A stretch of DNA of 64,000 bases from Winogradskyella sp. (GCF_028289625.1 NZ_JANQOM010000061.1:62001-126000); one strand, 5' to 3'; shown: positions 9,434-17,749, counted from the stretch's first letter. The notes: generated by a model not told the origin, from the sequence alone. A program made the numbers and translations.

Positions 9434-10041
9434 AATTTGACGCTTTGATTATTGGTGGTGGAGCCGCTGGTTTGTCCTGTGCTTTGATCCTAGGTTCCGC
9501 AAAAGACAAAGCTTTTGCTAAAGACAAAAAGATTGGTATCGTAACACACCAAAAGACATCGCACTTACAGAGTGCCTTGTTTAATAATGTTCTTGGTCTA
9601 CAACCAGGCACTTTAGGAAAAGATATTTTGGAGAGTGGAAAACAGCAACTTAACAATTTGTATCCTCATGTGGTTCAAATTGAAAAAGAAAAAGTTAAAT
9701 CCATAGAAAGACAATCTAAGGGTTTTAAAGTAGTCTCTAACAGAAACGAATACTTTTCTAACATAGTCGTTATCGCAGTGGGTTACACCAGTCTTATGAC
9801 CATTAAAGGATTAGAGCCTTTTATCGAGCCTCACCCAAGAGCTGTAATTGAAAAAGGTAGAATCTGGTTGAAAAACACAGACCATTTAATAGAAAACAAC
9901 CTTTATGTGGCTGGCACTTTAGCAGGTTGGCGAAGTCAGTTTTCAATAGCTAGTGGCAGTGGGTCTCATGTGGCGACCGATATACTAACACTTTGGAACG
10001 GAGGAAAACATACCAAAGTACACGATAAAGTTACTGTTTAA
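9430..10041 (+). CDS. Short FAD-dependent oxidoreductase (thioredoxin reductase-like fold)
   Basis: The FAD-binding motif IIGGGAAGLSCALIL opens the protein. A second conserved piece near the end (NLYVAGTLAGWRSQFSIASGSG) matches the FAD-contacting C-terminus of thioredoxin-reductase-like proteins. At 203 residues it lacks the NADPH-binding domain and the CxxC redox pair of true TrxB (about 310 aa), so it is a single-domain relative. The substrate is unknown. It overlaps the preceding small membrane gene by 4 bases and the convergent protease gene by 11 bases. Confidence 0.8.
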   Translation: MKFDALIIGGGAAGLSCALILGSAKDKAFAKDKKIGIVTHQKTSHLQSALFNNVLGLQPGTLGKDILESGKQQLNNLYPHVVQIEKEKVKSIERQSKGFKVVSNRNEYFSNIVVIAVGYTSLMTIKGLEPFIEPHPRAVIEKGRIWLKNTDHLIENNLYVAGTLAGWRSQFSIASGSGSHVATDILTLWNGGKHTKVHDKVTV

Positions 10042-11638
10042 AGTTAGGGTATTCTGTACTTAGAAGTATGACTTCTTGTACCATAACGTCTTCCTTATTG
10101 AGAATTTCCTCAAAAGCGTTATCATCAAACAACTGTCTTGCTAAAGTTGCTTTTATCAATAGTCTAATTTCATCATTATAGGCCACAAAAGTAATATTAG
10201 TGTCTTCGCGTCGATTAACATAATCCTCAAAGCGCACTACAATATCATCACTGACCTCAAAATTGTTGATAAAATCGTATTTGGTAACATGCTTGTAAGC
10301 ATTTCTGTCCCTATCTAACTCTTCAAAAACAAAATAACCAAAATGTCCTCTTCGTCTTAGGTAGTTTATGGTTTCGTTATTGAAAGATTGGTCCACAGGC
10401 ACAAAAATATCTGGAATAATACCACCGCCACCATAAACCACTTTTCCTTTAGGAGTCGTAAATTTTAAGGAATCGTCGACCTTTATGTTATCTACATCTG
10501 CCAATTCACCTGTTCTTAGACGTTTGAAATAATCACTGTAATAAGAACGATTATCTCCATTGGTGTAGGGTCTTTGAATAGACCTTCCCGTCGGAGTGTA
10601 ATATCTCGACACTGTTAGACGCACAGCACTACCATCTCCTAAAGCCATTTCTCGTTGTACCAGTCCCTTACCATACGACCGACGACCAACAATGATGCCC
10701 TTATCGTTATCTTGTAGCGCTCCTGCTATAACCTCACTGGCCGAAGCGGAATTTTCATTGATTAAGATATAAATCTCGCCTTCTTCAAAGTCACCTCGCC
10801 TTGTAGCATAAGTATGCTCTTCCCTTCCTTTTTTGTCTCTTGTAAATAAAATGAGTTTGTTATTCTCTAAGAATTCATCGGCTATTTGCTCAGCAATACC
10901 CAAGAATCCGCCTGGATTATCTCGCAAATCTAAAGCTAGTTTCGTTGCCCCTTGTTCTTGTAGTTCTTTTAGAGCAGATTTAAATTCCTTAAAACTGGAC
11001 TCTGCAAAACGATTCATTTTTATATATCCCAATTCATCTGTCAACATATAAGCCGCATCAACGCTTTTTATTGGTATATCTTTTCGCTTTATGTCAAACT
11101 CGAGTATTTTATCTTCACTTTTTCTGTAAACAGTAACCTTAACCTTTGTGTTTTTATCTCCTTTCAGTCTTTTTGTAATATAATCATTAGTCACTTCGGG
11201 ACCATAAATCTTTTCTCCATCTGCTGTTAGAATACGATCCCCACCAATAATACCTGCACGTTCACTTGGCCCACCTTCTGTGGGTTTTATCACAGCTATG
11301 GTATCCTTGTATGGATAATAATTAATACCTATACCCACAAAATCACCTTTCATATTTTCTGTAATACGCTCTAAATCTTCCTTTGGAATGTATGTGGAAT
11401 GAGGGTCGAGATTGTCTAAAATACCATTTACCGTAACATTAACGATACTATCGGTATTCACCTCATCAACATACTCATAATCAATGTAATCTATTAAACG
11501 ATTAAGTTTATCTTTCTTACTGTTGGTAGTAAATAAGCGGTCTGATGTATCCGTAAAATTGAGTTTCCCCCCAATAACAACTCCTGTTGCTATAGCGACA
11601 CCTATAATTAGCGGTATGTATTTATTTTTTGTAGCCAT
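10031..11638 (-). CDS. S41 family C-terminal processing peptidase
   Basis: Membrane-anchored serine protease, 535 aa. A single N-terminal helix (IPLIIGVAIATGVVIGG) would place the rest in the periplasm. A PDZ domain lies at about 95-180 (GIGINYY, GGPSERAGIIGGDRI). The S41 catalytic core follows (GYIKMNRF, LDLRDNPGG), with the Ser in NENSASASE (297-302) and lysine K324 in SYGKGLVQ as the Ser/Lys dyad. This family trims or degrades envelope proteins. Its ATG overlaps the stop of the upstream dCMP deaminase gene (TAATG), so the two are co-transcribed. Confidence 0.93.
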   Translation of the reverse strand: MATKNKYIPLIIGVAIATGVVIGGKLNFTDTSDRLFTTNSKKDKLNRLIDYIDYEYVDEVNTDSIVNVTVNGILDNLDPHSTYIPKEDLERITENMKGDFVGIGINYYPYKDTIAVIKPTEGGPSERAGIIGGDRILTADGEKIYGPEVTNDYITKRLKGDKNTKVKVTVYRKSEDKILEFDIKRKDIPIKSVDAAYMLTDELGYIKMNRFAESSFKEFKSALKELQEQGATKLALDLRDNPGGFLGIAEQIADEFLENNKLILFTRDKKGREEHTYATRRGDFEEGEIYILINENSASASEVIAGALQDNDKGIIVGRRSYGKGLVQREMALGDGSAVRLTVSRYYTPTGRSIQRPYTNGDNRSYYSDYFKRLRTGELADVDNIKVDDSLKFTTPKGKVVYGGGGIIPDIFVPVDQSFNNETINYLRRRGHFGYFVFEELDRDRNAYKHVTKYDFINNFEVSDDIVVRFEDYVNRREDTNITFVAYNDEIRLLIKATLARQLFDDNAFEEILNKEDVMVQEVILLSTEYPNFKQ

Positions 11639-12069
11639 TAGGCTTCTAAATCTTCAATATGTCTTAATTCTATTCCAGCTTTTTTTAAAAAATCAAGCCC
11701 AGAATTGTCTTTATATGCTTGCGAATAGACAACTCTAATAATTCCTGCCTGATGTATCAACTTACTACATTCCTTACACGGAGACAAGGTAATGTACAGC
11801 GTCGCACCTTTGCAAGATTGTGTTGAAGCCGCCACTTTTAAAATGGCGTTGGCTTCGGCATGCAGCACATACCATTTGGTATAACCCTCCTCATCTTCAC
11901 AACAATTCTCAAATCCGGTAGGCGTCCCATTATAACCATCTGATATAATCATGCGGTCTTTAACAATGATGGCTCCCACTTGCTTACGCTTGCAATGCGA
12001 TAGTTTTCCCCATTCGTGTGCAATACGCAGATAAGCTTTATCATACCGTAACTGTTTACTCTCTGACAT
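11638..12069 (-). CDS. Deoxycytidylate (dCMP) deaminase family protein
   Basis: Zinc-dependent deaminase, probably converting dCMP to dUMP for dTTP synthesis. At 143 aa the zinc site is complete: H70-A-E72 in LHAEANAIL and PCKEC with C98 and C101. The N-terminal block (LRIAHEWGKLSHCKRKQVG) and the GYNGTPTGFENC motif are those of ComEB/dCMP deaminases rather than cytidine or tRNA deaminases. It is first in a two-gene unit with the S41 peptidase, sharing one base. Confidence 0.92.
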   Translation of the reverse strand: MSESKQLRYDKAYLRIAHEWGKLSHCKRKQVGAIIVKDRMIISDGYNGTPTGFENCCEDEEGYTKWYVLHAEANAILKVAASTQSCKGATLYITLSPCKECSKLIHQAGIIRVVYSQAYKDNSGLDFLKKAGIELRHIEDLEA

Positions 12070-12163
12070 TCATCTTATTTATTGCACAAACGTACGATGT
12101 TATTAACGAATATAAAAGGATAGAATTGTAATAGCAATGTATTGGTCGTTAAAGTTTTATCAA

Positions 12164-12760
12164 TTAAGAGGCGTTTAACAAATCGCTGCCAGTAATCATT
12201 GGAATGACCAAGCCAATAACAATGGCCGAAAGTACCATCATCCAATCGCGACGCGAAAATCTAAAAATGGTCTGAAATAAAAACCCCAAAAACAATACTA
12301 CAAAAACGATAATAACTTGAGCAATCTCGATACCTAAGGCAAATTCTATAAGCAGTTCTACTTTGTTTTCAGACTGTCCGGCAAACATCTTAAATTCCCT
12401 CGCAAAACCTAAGCCGTGTATAAGTCCAAAAAATAAAGTTGTGAAGAATAGCAAGCCTATCTTATTACCTGAATCTTTTTTGCCTGCCGTAAAAACGTTA
12501 TATATTGCTGCTATTAAAATGGTCACTGGAATTAAAAATTCCACCAATTTACCATTTACAGATACAATATCATAAGCCGCTAAAACCAAGGAAAGTGTAT
12601 GCCCTAAAGTAAACATGGAAACCAGTAAAAGCACACGTTTCCAATCTTTAAACACATAGGGTACCGCTAATACCATTAAAAAAAGTACATGGTCGTAGCC
12701 ATTTGGGTCAAGTACATGATTAATGCCATACTGTACATTAAACCAGAAATTATCTAACAT
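12164..12760 (-). CDS. HupE/UreJ family membrane protein
   Basis: 198 residues with about six membrane helices. The family start is clear (HVLDPNGYDHVLFLMVLAVP), followed by FTLGHTLSLVLAAY and GLIHGLGFAREF, histidine-bearing motifs thought to bind a metal, probably nickel or cobalt. No hydrogenase or urease genes are nearby, so the substrate is open. It lies 56 bases beyond the last gene of the ADP-ribose cluster on the same strand but is common in this family without it, so I regard it as separate. Confidence 0.88.
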   Translation of the reverse strand: MLDNFWFNVQYGINHVLDPNGYDHVLFLMVLAVPYVFKDWKRVLLLVSMFTLGHTLSLVLAAYDIVSVNGKLVEFLIPVTILIAAIYNVFTAGKKDSGNKIGLLFFTTLFFGLIHGLGFAREFKMFAGQSENKVELLIEFALGIEIAQVIIVFVVLFLGFLFQTIFRFSRRDWMMVLSAIVIGLVIPMITGSDLLNAS

Positions 12761-12816
12761 AATTAATTCGTTTGGGATGGCATCAAAGTTACGATTTAAA
12801 TATCAGAAGATATAAT

Positions 12817-13458
12817 TTAGATTACTGTCAACTTTAAACGATTTATAGTATCCTCATTTTTTGGCATATAAGATTTTTCTTCTGGAATGATTAGGCTTTC
12901 TAATTGATTGTTAAGAACATGTTGATGCTGTTCCTTTACAAATTTAGATATATCTTCAATCTCTAAAATATCATCCTTTGCATACTTCTCAATATCTTCA
13001 TTTCTTATTCCAAGCTGAATCGCTCTTCGTTCTAATTTAGCTCTGTATGGGTCGTGGTCTGGATCCCATTGCAATCTAATATTCGAGTTTTTTACGGCAT
13101 CTTGCCAATTCTCTCTATCATTATAAATATCAGCTTGATAACTTGAATAAACGGCATCATTCAGATAACGTTCGAACACTTCACGTTTAAGATGAATAGC
13201 TAACACCACCTCTTGTCCCTCTTTAGTCCCCCAGCCATTACGGTACATCATCCATAAGAAATTAGGCTTAATCCAAGTCATTCGGTTTAAGCTAAAAGCA
13301 CCACCAAAAAACTGGTTTTTAGCTGCAAAGTTTCCAATTTCAGGTCTATAGGATTGATATACTATGATTTTATTTTCATCATACTGTGCAATAATATGAT
13401 ACCCTTTTTGAGGCCACTCTCTTAATTGTTCTATATATGGTTTTATTTTTATTTTCAT
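12817..13458 (-). CDS. DUF4291 family protein, last gene of the NAD/ADP-ribose cluster
   Basis: 213 residues. The DUF4291 core is easy to see: [18 protein letters not shown] near residue 31, the [19 protein letters not shown] block at 59-77, then [16 protein letters not shown]. No membrane segment or signal peptide. The function of the family is not established to my knowledge. The strong Arg/Trp/Tyr core suggests an enzyme rather than a structural protein, which is inference. Its ATG overlaps the TGA of the upstream macro-domain gene by 4 bases (13455-13458), so it is translationally coupled to ADP-ribose hydrolysis genes. Confidence 0.85.
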   Translation of the reverse strand: MKIKIKPYIEQLREWPQKGYHIIAQYDENKIIVYQSYRPEIGNFAAKNQFFGGAFSLNRMTWIKPNFLWMMYRNGWGTKEGQEVVLAIHLKREVFERYLNDAVYSSYQADIYNDRENWQDAVKNSNIRLQWDPDHDPYRAKLERRAIQLGIRNEDIEKYAKDDILEIEDISKFVKEQHQHVLNNQLESLIIPEEKSYMPKNEDTINRLKLTVI

Positions 13459-13967
13459 TGTTTTAAAAGTTTCAGATACAACTCAAAGTTTTGTTTGTCG
13501 AAACAAACAAAAGTAATTTCTTTAACTACTTTTTGAGTATGAAATCTATTAATCTCATGTATTGCTATTTGAGCAGCTAATTCTTTTGGGAACTTGTAAA
13601 TACCTGTACTTATATTCGGGAAAGCGATACTACTAACCTCATTTTCTATTGCTAGTTTCATTGAGTTCTTATAGCAGTTACCTAAAAGTTTTTCTTTTTC
13701 TTTCCCTCCTTGATTCCATACAGGACCAACTGTATGAATAACATATTTAGCATCAAGTTTTCCAGCAGTTGTGATGACTGCTTCTCCAACATTACACTTC
13801 CCTTGCCTATTTCTTATTTCCTGACAAGCTTTTAAAATTTCTAAGCCCCCTTTCTTATGAATTGCACCATCAACTCCAGAACCTCCAAGTAATGAAGAAT
13901 TAGCTGCGTTAACAATTGCATCAACTTTCATAGTTGTAATATCAGATTGGATAACATTTACTTTCAT
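13455..13967 (-). CDS. MacroD-type macro domain protein (ADP-ribose deacylase/hydrolase)
   Basis: Single macro domain, 170 aa. MacroD-class signatures are intact: GD-like start ([19 protein letters not shown]), the ligand and catalytic loop [11 protein letters not shown] with D33, [16 protein letters not shown], and the phosphate loop [12 protein letters not shown]. Known members remove the acetyl group from O-acetyl-ADP-ribose and strip single ADP-ribose units from acidic residues or from phosphorylated nucleic-acid ends. Sixth in the cluster, 11 bases after kptA and overlapping DUF4291 by 4 bases. The real substrate is unknown; proximity to kptA makes an RNA or phospho-ADP-ribose substrate plausible. 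Confidence 0.93.
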   Translation of the reverse strand: MKVNVIQSDITTMKVDAIVNAANSSLLGGSGVDGAIHKKGGLEILKACQEIRNRQGKCNVGEAVITTAGKLDAKYVIHTVGPVWNQGGKEKEKLLGNCYKNSMKLAIENEVSSIAFPNISTGIYKFPKELAAQIAIHEINRFHTQKVVKEITFVCFDKQNFELYLKLLKQ

Positions 13968-13978
13968 TATAGAGACTA

Positions 13979-14518
13979 TTAATTAAAATCAATAAATTCA
14001 GTTGGAACTCTTTCCGTTAACCAAACTCCATTTTCTGATTTAAAAAATTGATGACCATTGTTACACATCTCCAAAGCCCTCACAGTTAATATTATTGGTT
14101 TCCCTCTACGTAAACTAACTTTTATAGCCGTATCTTTATCTTTGCTTAAATGAACATGCTGACGACTCATTTTCTTCAATCCTTGCAGTTTTATATCATC
14201 CATATACTTTATTACCGTACCATGATATAAATATAGTGGTGGTGATATAAGTTCTAATTTTAAATCAACTGTTTTCAAAGAATGTCCTTGACTCGCCCTA
14301 ATTTTAGTTTTGAATTCATCAAATACAAAACGTTTCTTATCATTTGTAGCCACAACTTCTTCTAACTCCTCTCTAGAAAACTTAAGTTTTGTATTGGATA
14401 AAATATCTGACACAAAAGCCCAACCGTTTTCATCTAATTTTAAATTAATAGTTTCTGGTTTATGCCTTAAAATTAAACTCAAAAACTTACTTACTTTATT
14501 TTTTTGTTGTTCTGTCAT
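13979..14518 (-). CDS. kptA: RNA 2'-phosphotransferase Tpt1/KptA
   Basis: Transfers an RNA 2'-phosphate to NAD+, giving nicotinamide and ADP-ribose 1'',2''-cyclic phosphate. At 179 aa all signature parts are present: SLILRHKP with R18, IRASQGHS with R74, LYHGT (98-101, NAD pocket), the QHVHLS block, LRRGKP, and [10 protein letters not shown] near the end. The N-terminal winged helix (residues 5-60) is complete. Yeast uses this enzyme after tRNA splicing. Bacteria lack that pathway, so its bacterial role is unsettled. Here it is flanked on both sides by macro-domain genes that could process its products. Confidence 0.95.
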   Translation of the reverse strand: MTEQQKNKVSKFLSLILRHKPETINLKLDENGWAFVSDILSNTKLKFSREELEEVVATNDKKRFVFDEFKTKIRASQGHSLKTVDLKLELISPPLYLYHGTVIKYMDDIKLQGLKKMSRQHVHLSKDKDTAIKVSLRRGKPIILTVRALEMCNNGHQFFKSENGVWLTERVPTEFIDFN

Positions 14519-14532
14519 TACAAAATTTTTGA

Positions 14533-15000
14533 TTATCCAAAATCATAAACATAAACATCGGATTTAGTTAAAGTTTCATTTATTATAGGTTCTATTTCTT
14601 CCCATTTTCCTCCTGCTAATCCGCAACCAATTCTCGGCATGTGTACTGAAGCCTTTAGAGCTTTTGCTTGTTCATTAACTACTTTCATGCCCTCTACAAC
14701 AGCTTCATAACGAATTGGTGGATTACCATTTTCATCTTTTCTTATCTTATGTTGTCCTATTAAATTGGCTACCCATAAATCATCTTCTACCTTTACAAAT
14801 TGTACTTGCCCCAACTCAAAGTTATTTTTTGATTTGTGCCATTCACGAAATGCTTTTTCTGGCAATGCCCATCTCTTTGAAATTGCAACTACAAACCCTT
14901 TACCCCAGCCACCAATATCGTTACAGATATGCACTATTATTTTATTTCCTTTTACTTGTGGAGTTGTTGCATCTCCTTTTAAATATGTTATTACTTTCAT
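14533..15000 (-). CDS. Poa1/TARG1-like macro domain protein (ADP-ribose-1''-phosphate phosphatase-like)
   Basis: 155 residues, a second and distinct macro domain. Motifs: YLKGDATTP at the start, HICNDIGGWGKGFV where MacroD proteins have VNAAN, then VANLIGQH, and MPRIGCGLAGGKWEEIEP. The GCGLAGGxW loop is that of Poa1-type phosphatases and TARG1-type hydrolases. Poa1 removes the 1''-phosphate made downstream of Tpt1, so placement directly before kptA (14-base gap) fits well. It starts one base after the NAD kinase gene ends. Assignment to phosphatase rather than ADP-ribosyl hydrolase is inference. Confidence 0.88.
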   Translation of the reverse strand: MKVITYLKGDATTPQVKGNKIIVHICNDIGGWGKGFVVAISKRWALPEKAFREWHKSKNNFELGQVQFVKVEDDLWVANLIGQHKIRKDENGNPPIRYEAVVEGMKVVNEQAKALKASVHMPRIGCGLAGGKWEEIEPIINETLTKSDVYVYDFG

Positions 15001-15001
15001 T

Positions 15002-15925
15002 TTATATTATCAAGTTTGCTTTTTCATCCGCTATACCAATTTCAACATGGCTTCCTGAATTGAAATTCAAAAAATCAGATTCGATACCATCACTAAAAAT
15101 AACGCCTTTAGTTGGCATATTGGATTCAATTTTTAATGTTTGCTTTTTAGTTATTATTCCAAAACCAATATTTGTTTGGGTAACCTTACTTAAGAAAGGT
15201 TCTCTAACCACAAATACTAATTTATTATCACCCCAATCCATTTGGGCTTGATTTTCTCTTTCACTTACTATACTATGTCCAATTATATTATTCTTCATAT
15301 TAAATATTGAACTCAACCAACCTGTAGAGCCTGCACCAGTAGAAACAATAATTCCACTAGATGATTGCCTTTCCTTTTTTCCTTTAAACTCAATATCGTA
15401 TCTAGATGATACATGAGAATCTGCTCCTATATAAAAATCATTAAAAGCTAACAAAGTCTGACCATCATTTAATACTGCTTTTGCCATAGTCACTTGTTTA
15501 GTTGAATATTCACCTTTTAGAACATTTTTTATGACTGCACCTAAATCATCTGGAGTATGTTTCAATAAGACACCATCATAGCGTTCAGAATCAGGATTCA
15601 CACCTATTATCGGCAAACCATTTACATATTTAGCTGTATTAGCCACTAAACCATCTTGACCTATAACCAGAACCAAATCTTGTTCAGTAAAAATATAAGT
15701 AGGCAAAAACGAGCGGTCAATAACTTTATATTTCAAGCGTTTTGAAATGGTCTTTTGAATTTTATTCAGAGATTGATAGAAGGTATCATTTTCTATCTCA
15801 TAATATTCAAAATCCCCTTCAGACCGCTCAATATAAAACTTGGCTTGAGCTTTTGAGTTAAACCTTTCAATCAGTTGCTCAAGCCTAGTCTTATCTCTTA
15901 TTATGATTACTTGTTCAAAGCTCAT
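15002..15925 (-). CDS. Divergent NAD kinase family protein
   Basis: 307 aa with the NAD kinase fold order: VLVIGQDGLVANTAKY (83-100), LPIIGVNPD (104-112), LAFNDFYIG (159-167) and SSSGIIVSTGAGSTGW (188-203). Classical enzymes carry GGDGT, the NE/ND pair and DG..VSTPTGSTAY. Here the first motif is GQDG, keeping the catalytic-type Asp91, and the third is STGAGSTGW. So it is a divergent member, probably not the housekeeping NAD kinase. It may phosphorylate NAD or another NAD-like nucleotide. Gaps of 5 bases to the SPFH gene and 1 base to the Poa1-like gene show co-transcription. Confidence 0.85.
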   Translation of the reverse strand: MSFEQVIIIRDKTRLEQLIERFNSKAQAKFYIERSEGDFEYYEIENDTFYQSLNKIQKTISKRLKYKVIDRSFLPTYIFTEQDLVLVIGQDGLVANTAKYVNGLPIIGVNPDSERYDGVLLKHTPDDLGAVIKNVLKGEYSTKQVTMAKAVLNDGQTLLAFNDFYIGADSHVSSRYDIEFKGKKERQSSSGIIVSTGAGSTGWLSSIFNMKNNIIGHSIVSERENQAQMDWGDNKLVFVVREPFLSKVTQTNIGFGIITKKQTLKIESNMPTKGVIFSDGIESDFLNFNSGSHVEIGIADEKANLII

Positions 15926-15930
15926 CTTTC

Positions 15931-16944
15931 TTAAGATTTACTATTTACAATAGCACCTAATAACTCTGGAGAGATATTAAGATTTCCTATTTTATCAGCA
16001 TTCTCAGCCAGCTCTCTAAAAGCTAAAGCTATATTATTACTTGGGTCATTTCCATTATTACTGATAGCCATTAGCGTCTTCCAATCTAGTTCTTTATAAG
16101 GTTTTAATCTAGCATTAAGAACATACTCATTCATATCTGCTTCTTTCTTCTCATTTGTCACTTGAACATCGATTAACTCTTTTTTCTGTTCTTCTAAAGT
16201 AATGTTAGAGGTCATTTCCATTTCTTTAAGTTTCTGCTCATTTTGCTGTTTTACAACATCTGTTTCCATTTTCTTTTCAACAATCTGCTTTTGTTTCTCT
16301 TCAACAGCAATTTCAGTATTTAATTCACTCTCTTTAATCATACGCTCTTGCTCTACAGCAAAGTTTCTACGCTCGTAGATAGCTTGATCAGCTTCCTTTT
16401 GTAAAGACTCTCTCATTTGAGCTTCTAAAGCACGAGCCATTTCTGGGTTAGGAGTGACACCGAGAACATTAACACTTAATATTTCTAATCCAAGCATTTG
16501 GACTGTTTTTGATTTTTGAATACTCTCAAATATTTCAGATTCTATGTCTTCAAGCTTTCTTAATGCTTCTTTCAAACTTAAACGTTGTATAATAGATGCA
16601 CTAGCTGTTTGAGCCTCATTAATGATACGTTGCTGAATTTTTTCGTGGTCATTCTTCAAATACTGTTTTTTCTTATTTACAGTAAAATCTAACGTTTCTG
16701 CTAGTTGTTTTGGATTTTGAATCTTATATGTAACCTGCCCTTGTAAAGTAACTTCTTGATAGTCCTTTGTAGTTTCATTGAATACAAATTGAAAATCATT
16801 ACTCTGTACAGGAATAGAAACAATTGATGAGTTTGGAGAAAAATAGAAAAATGATAAACCTCTTCCTTCTTTCTTTATTTTCCCTCCTTGGTAATGAATC
16901 ACATAGTTCATTGAGTCGAATTTGATATAATTTATTCCTAACAT
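15931..16944 (-). CDS. SPFH/Band 7 domain protein without a visible membrane anchor
   Basis: 337 aa. Residues 1-175 form an SPFH (prohibitin-like) domain: the beta-rich start (YVIHYQGGKIKKEGRGLSF), VTLQGQVTYKIQNPKQL, and the helical LEILSVNVLGVTPNPEMA that ends most SPFH domains. Residues 175-270 are a charged coiled coil rich in E, K and Q, as in flotillins. The tail (LLGAIVNSKS) is short. Unlike typical prohibitins and flotillins there is no hydrophobic N-terminal helix or hairpin, so it probably forms a soluble ring or binds the membrane peripherally. It begins the six-gene run behind nrtR and has its own promoter. Confidence 0.85.
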   Translation of the reverse strand: MLGINYIKFDSMNYVIHYQGGKIKKEGRGLSFFYFSPNSSIVSIPVQSNDFQFVFNETTKDYQEVTLQGQVTYKIQNPKQLAETLDFTVNKKKQYLKNDHEKIQQRIINEAQTASASIIQRLSLKEALRKLEDIESEIFESIQKSKTVQMLGLEILSVNVLGVTPNPEMARALEAQMRESLQKEADQAIYERRNFAVEQERMIKESELNTEIAVEEKQKQIVEKKMETDVVKQQNEQKLKEMEMTSNITLEEQKKELIDVQVTNEKKEADMNEYVLNARLKPYKELDWKTLMAISNNGNDPSNNIALAFRELAENADKIGNLNISPELLGAIVNSKS

Positions 16945-16984
16945 AACTTTGGGTTTTAAATTATTAATTTGCGTAATTATAACA

Positions 16985-17016
16985 CAAATATAAATTGAGA
17001 AAATGAATTCACAAAA
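16985..17016 (-). promoter_or_regulatory. Bacteroidota-type promoter for the SPFH-to-DUF4291 run, inside a motif shared with nrtR
   Basis: On the minus strand a -33 TTG (17014-17012) lies 19 bases before a -7 element TATATTTG (16992-16985), which fits the TTG-19-TAnnTTTG pattern. The start codon follows about 40 bases downstream. A 23-base block over the -7 element (16971-16993) matches the block in front of nrtR (17750-17772) at 18 positions, with GCGTA at one side and ACACAAA at the other, which suggests a common regulator. Confidence 0.6.
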
Positions 17017-17017
17017 C

Positions 17018-17046
17018 TTAATTTGTGTTTTTTTTACACAAATTAA
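17018..17046. promoter_or_regulatory. Perfect 11-bp inverted repeat between nrtR and the SPFH gene
   Basis: TTAATTTGTGT and ACACAAATTAA, separated by seven T. The repeat lies just upstream of the -33 element of the SPFH promoter and 23 bases after the nrtR stop. The arms contain the same ATTTGTGT half-site found in both promoter blocks. It may be an NrtR operator. Alternatively it is a weak AT-rich terminator for nrtR, although it has no G+C core. Confidence 0.5.
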
Positions 17047-17069
17047 ATAATATCTTGTTTTTCAGTATT

Positions 17070-17747
17070 TTAAATTTCGAAAATAATACCTTCTTTTTTT
17101 AGCTGAAAGTAGCGTTTTTGATTAAATTGGAATAGATTAGCTGGTCTTCCTGAACCTTTTGATACTTTTTCGTCTAGCTCATCTAGCACATTGAGACTTA
17201 TAATTTTCTTTCTAAAATTACGTCGGTCTATGGGTCTTCCTAAAAGTGTTGTGTAGAGTTTTTCTAAATCTGAAAATGGGAATTTCTTATCAAGCAATTC
17301 AAAACCTATAGGCTCATATGTGATTTTATCCTTTAATCTCTTTATTGCCATATTTAAAATTTCCTCATGGTCGAATGAAAGTTCAGGTAATTCATTAATA
17401 TTAAACCATTGAACTTCTTCAGCATCAGTAGATGCGAAGATTTTAAAAGTGTTAGGTCTTACTAATCCAAAATAAGCCACAGATACCACTCTTCCCCTTG
17501 GATCTCTTGATGGTTTCCCAAATGTATATAACTGTTCCAGATAATTAATCTTTATACCTGTTTCCTCTTGCAATTCCCTTTCAACAGCTTGCTCTAAGGA
17601 TTCATCATTTAAAACAAATCCTCCAGGGATAGCCCATTTACCTTTATAGGGATCATACTTACGTCTAATTAATAATACCGATATTTCACCATCTTCATAA
17701 CCAAATACAACAGCATCTACTGACAGTTTAATTGACTGTTTATTCAT
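17070..17747 (-). CDS. NrtR-type Nudix transcriptional regulator
   Basis: 225 aa. Residues 5-145 form a Nudix domain of the ADP-ribose type. The Nudix box at 43-65 is fully intact (G, five residues, E, seven residues, RELQEETGI), and LYTFGKPSRDPRGRVVSVAY is the usual partner motif. Residues 155-225 form the NrtR winged helix (RPIDRRNFRKKI, GRPANLFQFNQKRY). Known NrtR proteins repress NAD synthesis or salvage genes and let go when they bind ADP-ribose. Many have lost the Nudix box; this one keeps it and might also hydrolyse ADP-ribose. It lies 125 bases upstream of the SPFH gene on the same strand and is the likely regulator of the cluster. Confidence 0.9.
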   Translation of the reverse strand: MNKQSIKLSVDAVVFGYEDGEISVLLIRRKYDPYKGKWAIPGGFVLNDESLEQAVERELQEETGIKINYLEQLYTFGKPSRDPRGRVVSVAYFGLVRPNTFKIFASTDAEEVQWFNINELPELSFDHEEILNMAIKRLKDKITYEPIGFELLDKKFPFSDLEKLYTTLLGRPIDRRNFRKKIISLNVLDELDEKVSKGSGRPANLFQFNQKRYFQLKKEGIIFEI

Positions 17748-17749
17748 AT

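Noticed and set aside
12164-12760. HupE as an eighth member of the ADP-ribose cluster
   Set aside because: There is a 56-base gap, no link to NAD chemistry, and the family occurs widely without the cluster.
14715-15251. Plus-strand open frame inside the NAD kinase/macro genes
   Set aside because: It is a shadow of two well-supported minus-strand genes and reads as a leucine-rich stretch caused by AT-rich codons.
17018-17046. Reading the 11-bp palindrome as a definite terminator
   Set aside because: It has no G+C core, and its arms match promoter half-sites, so it is listed as a putative regulatory site instead.
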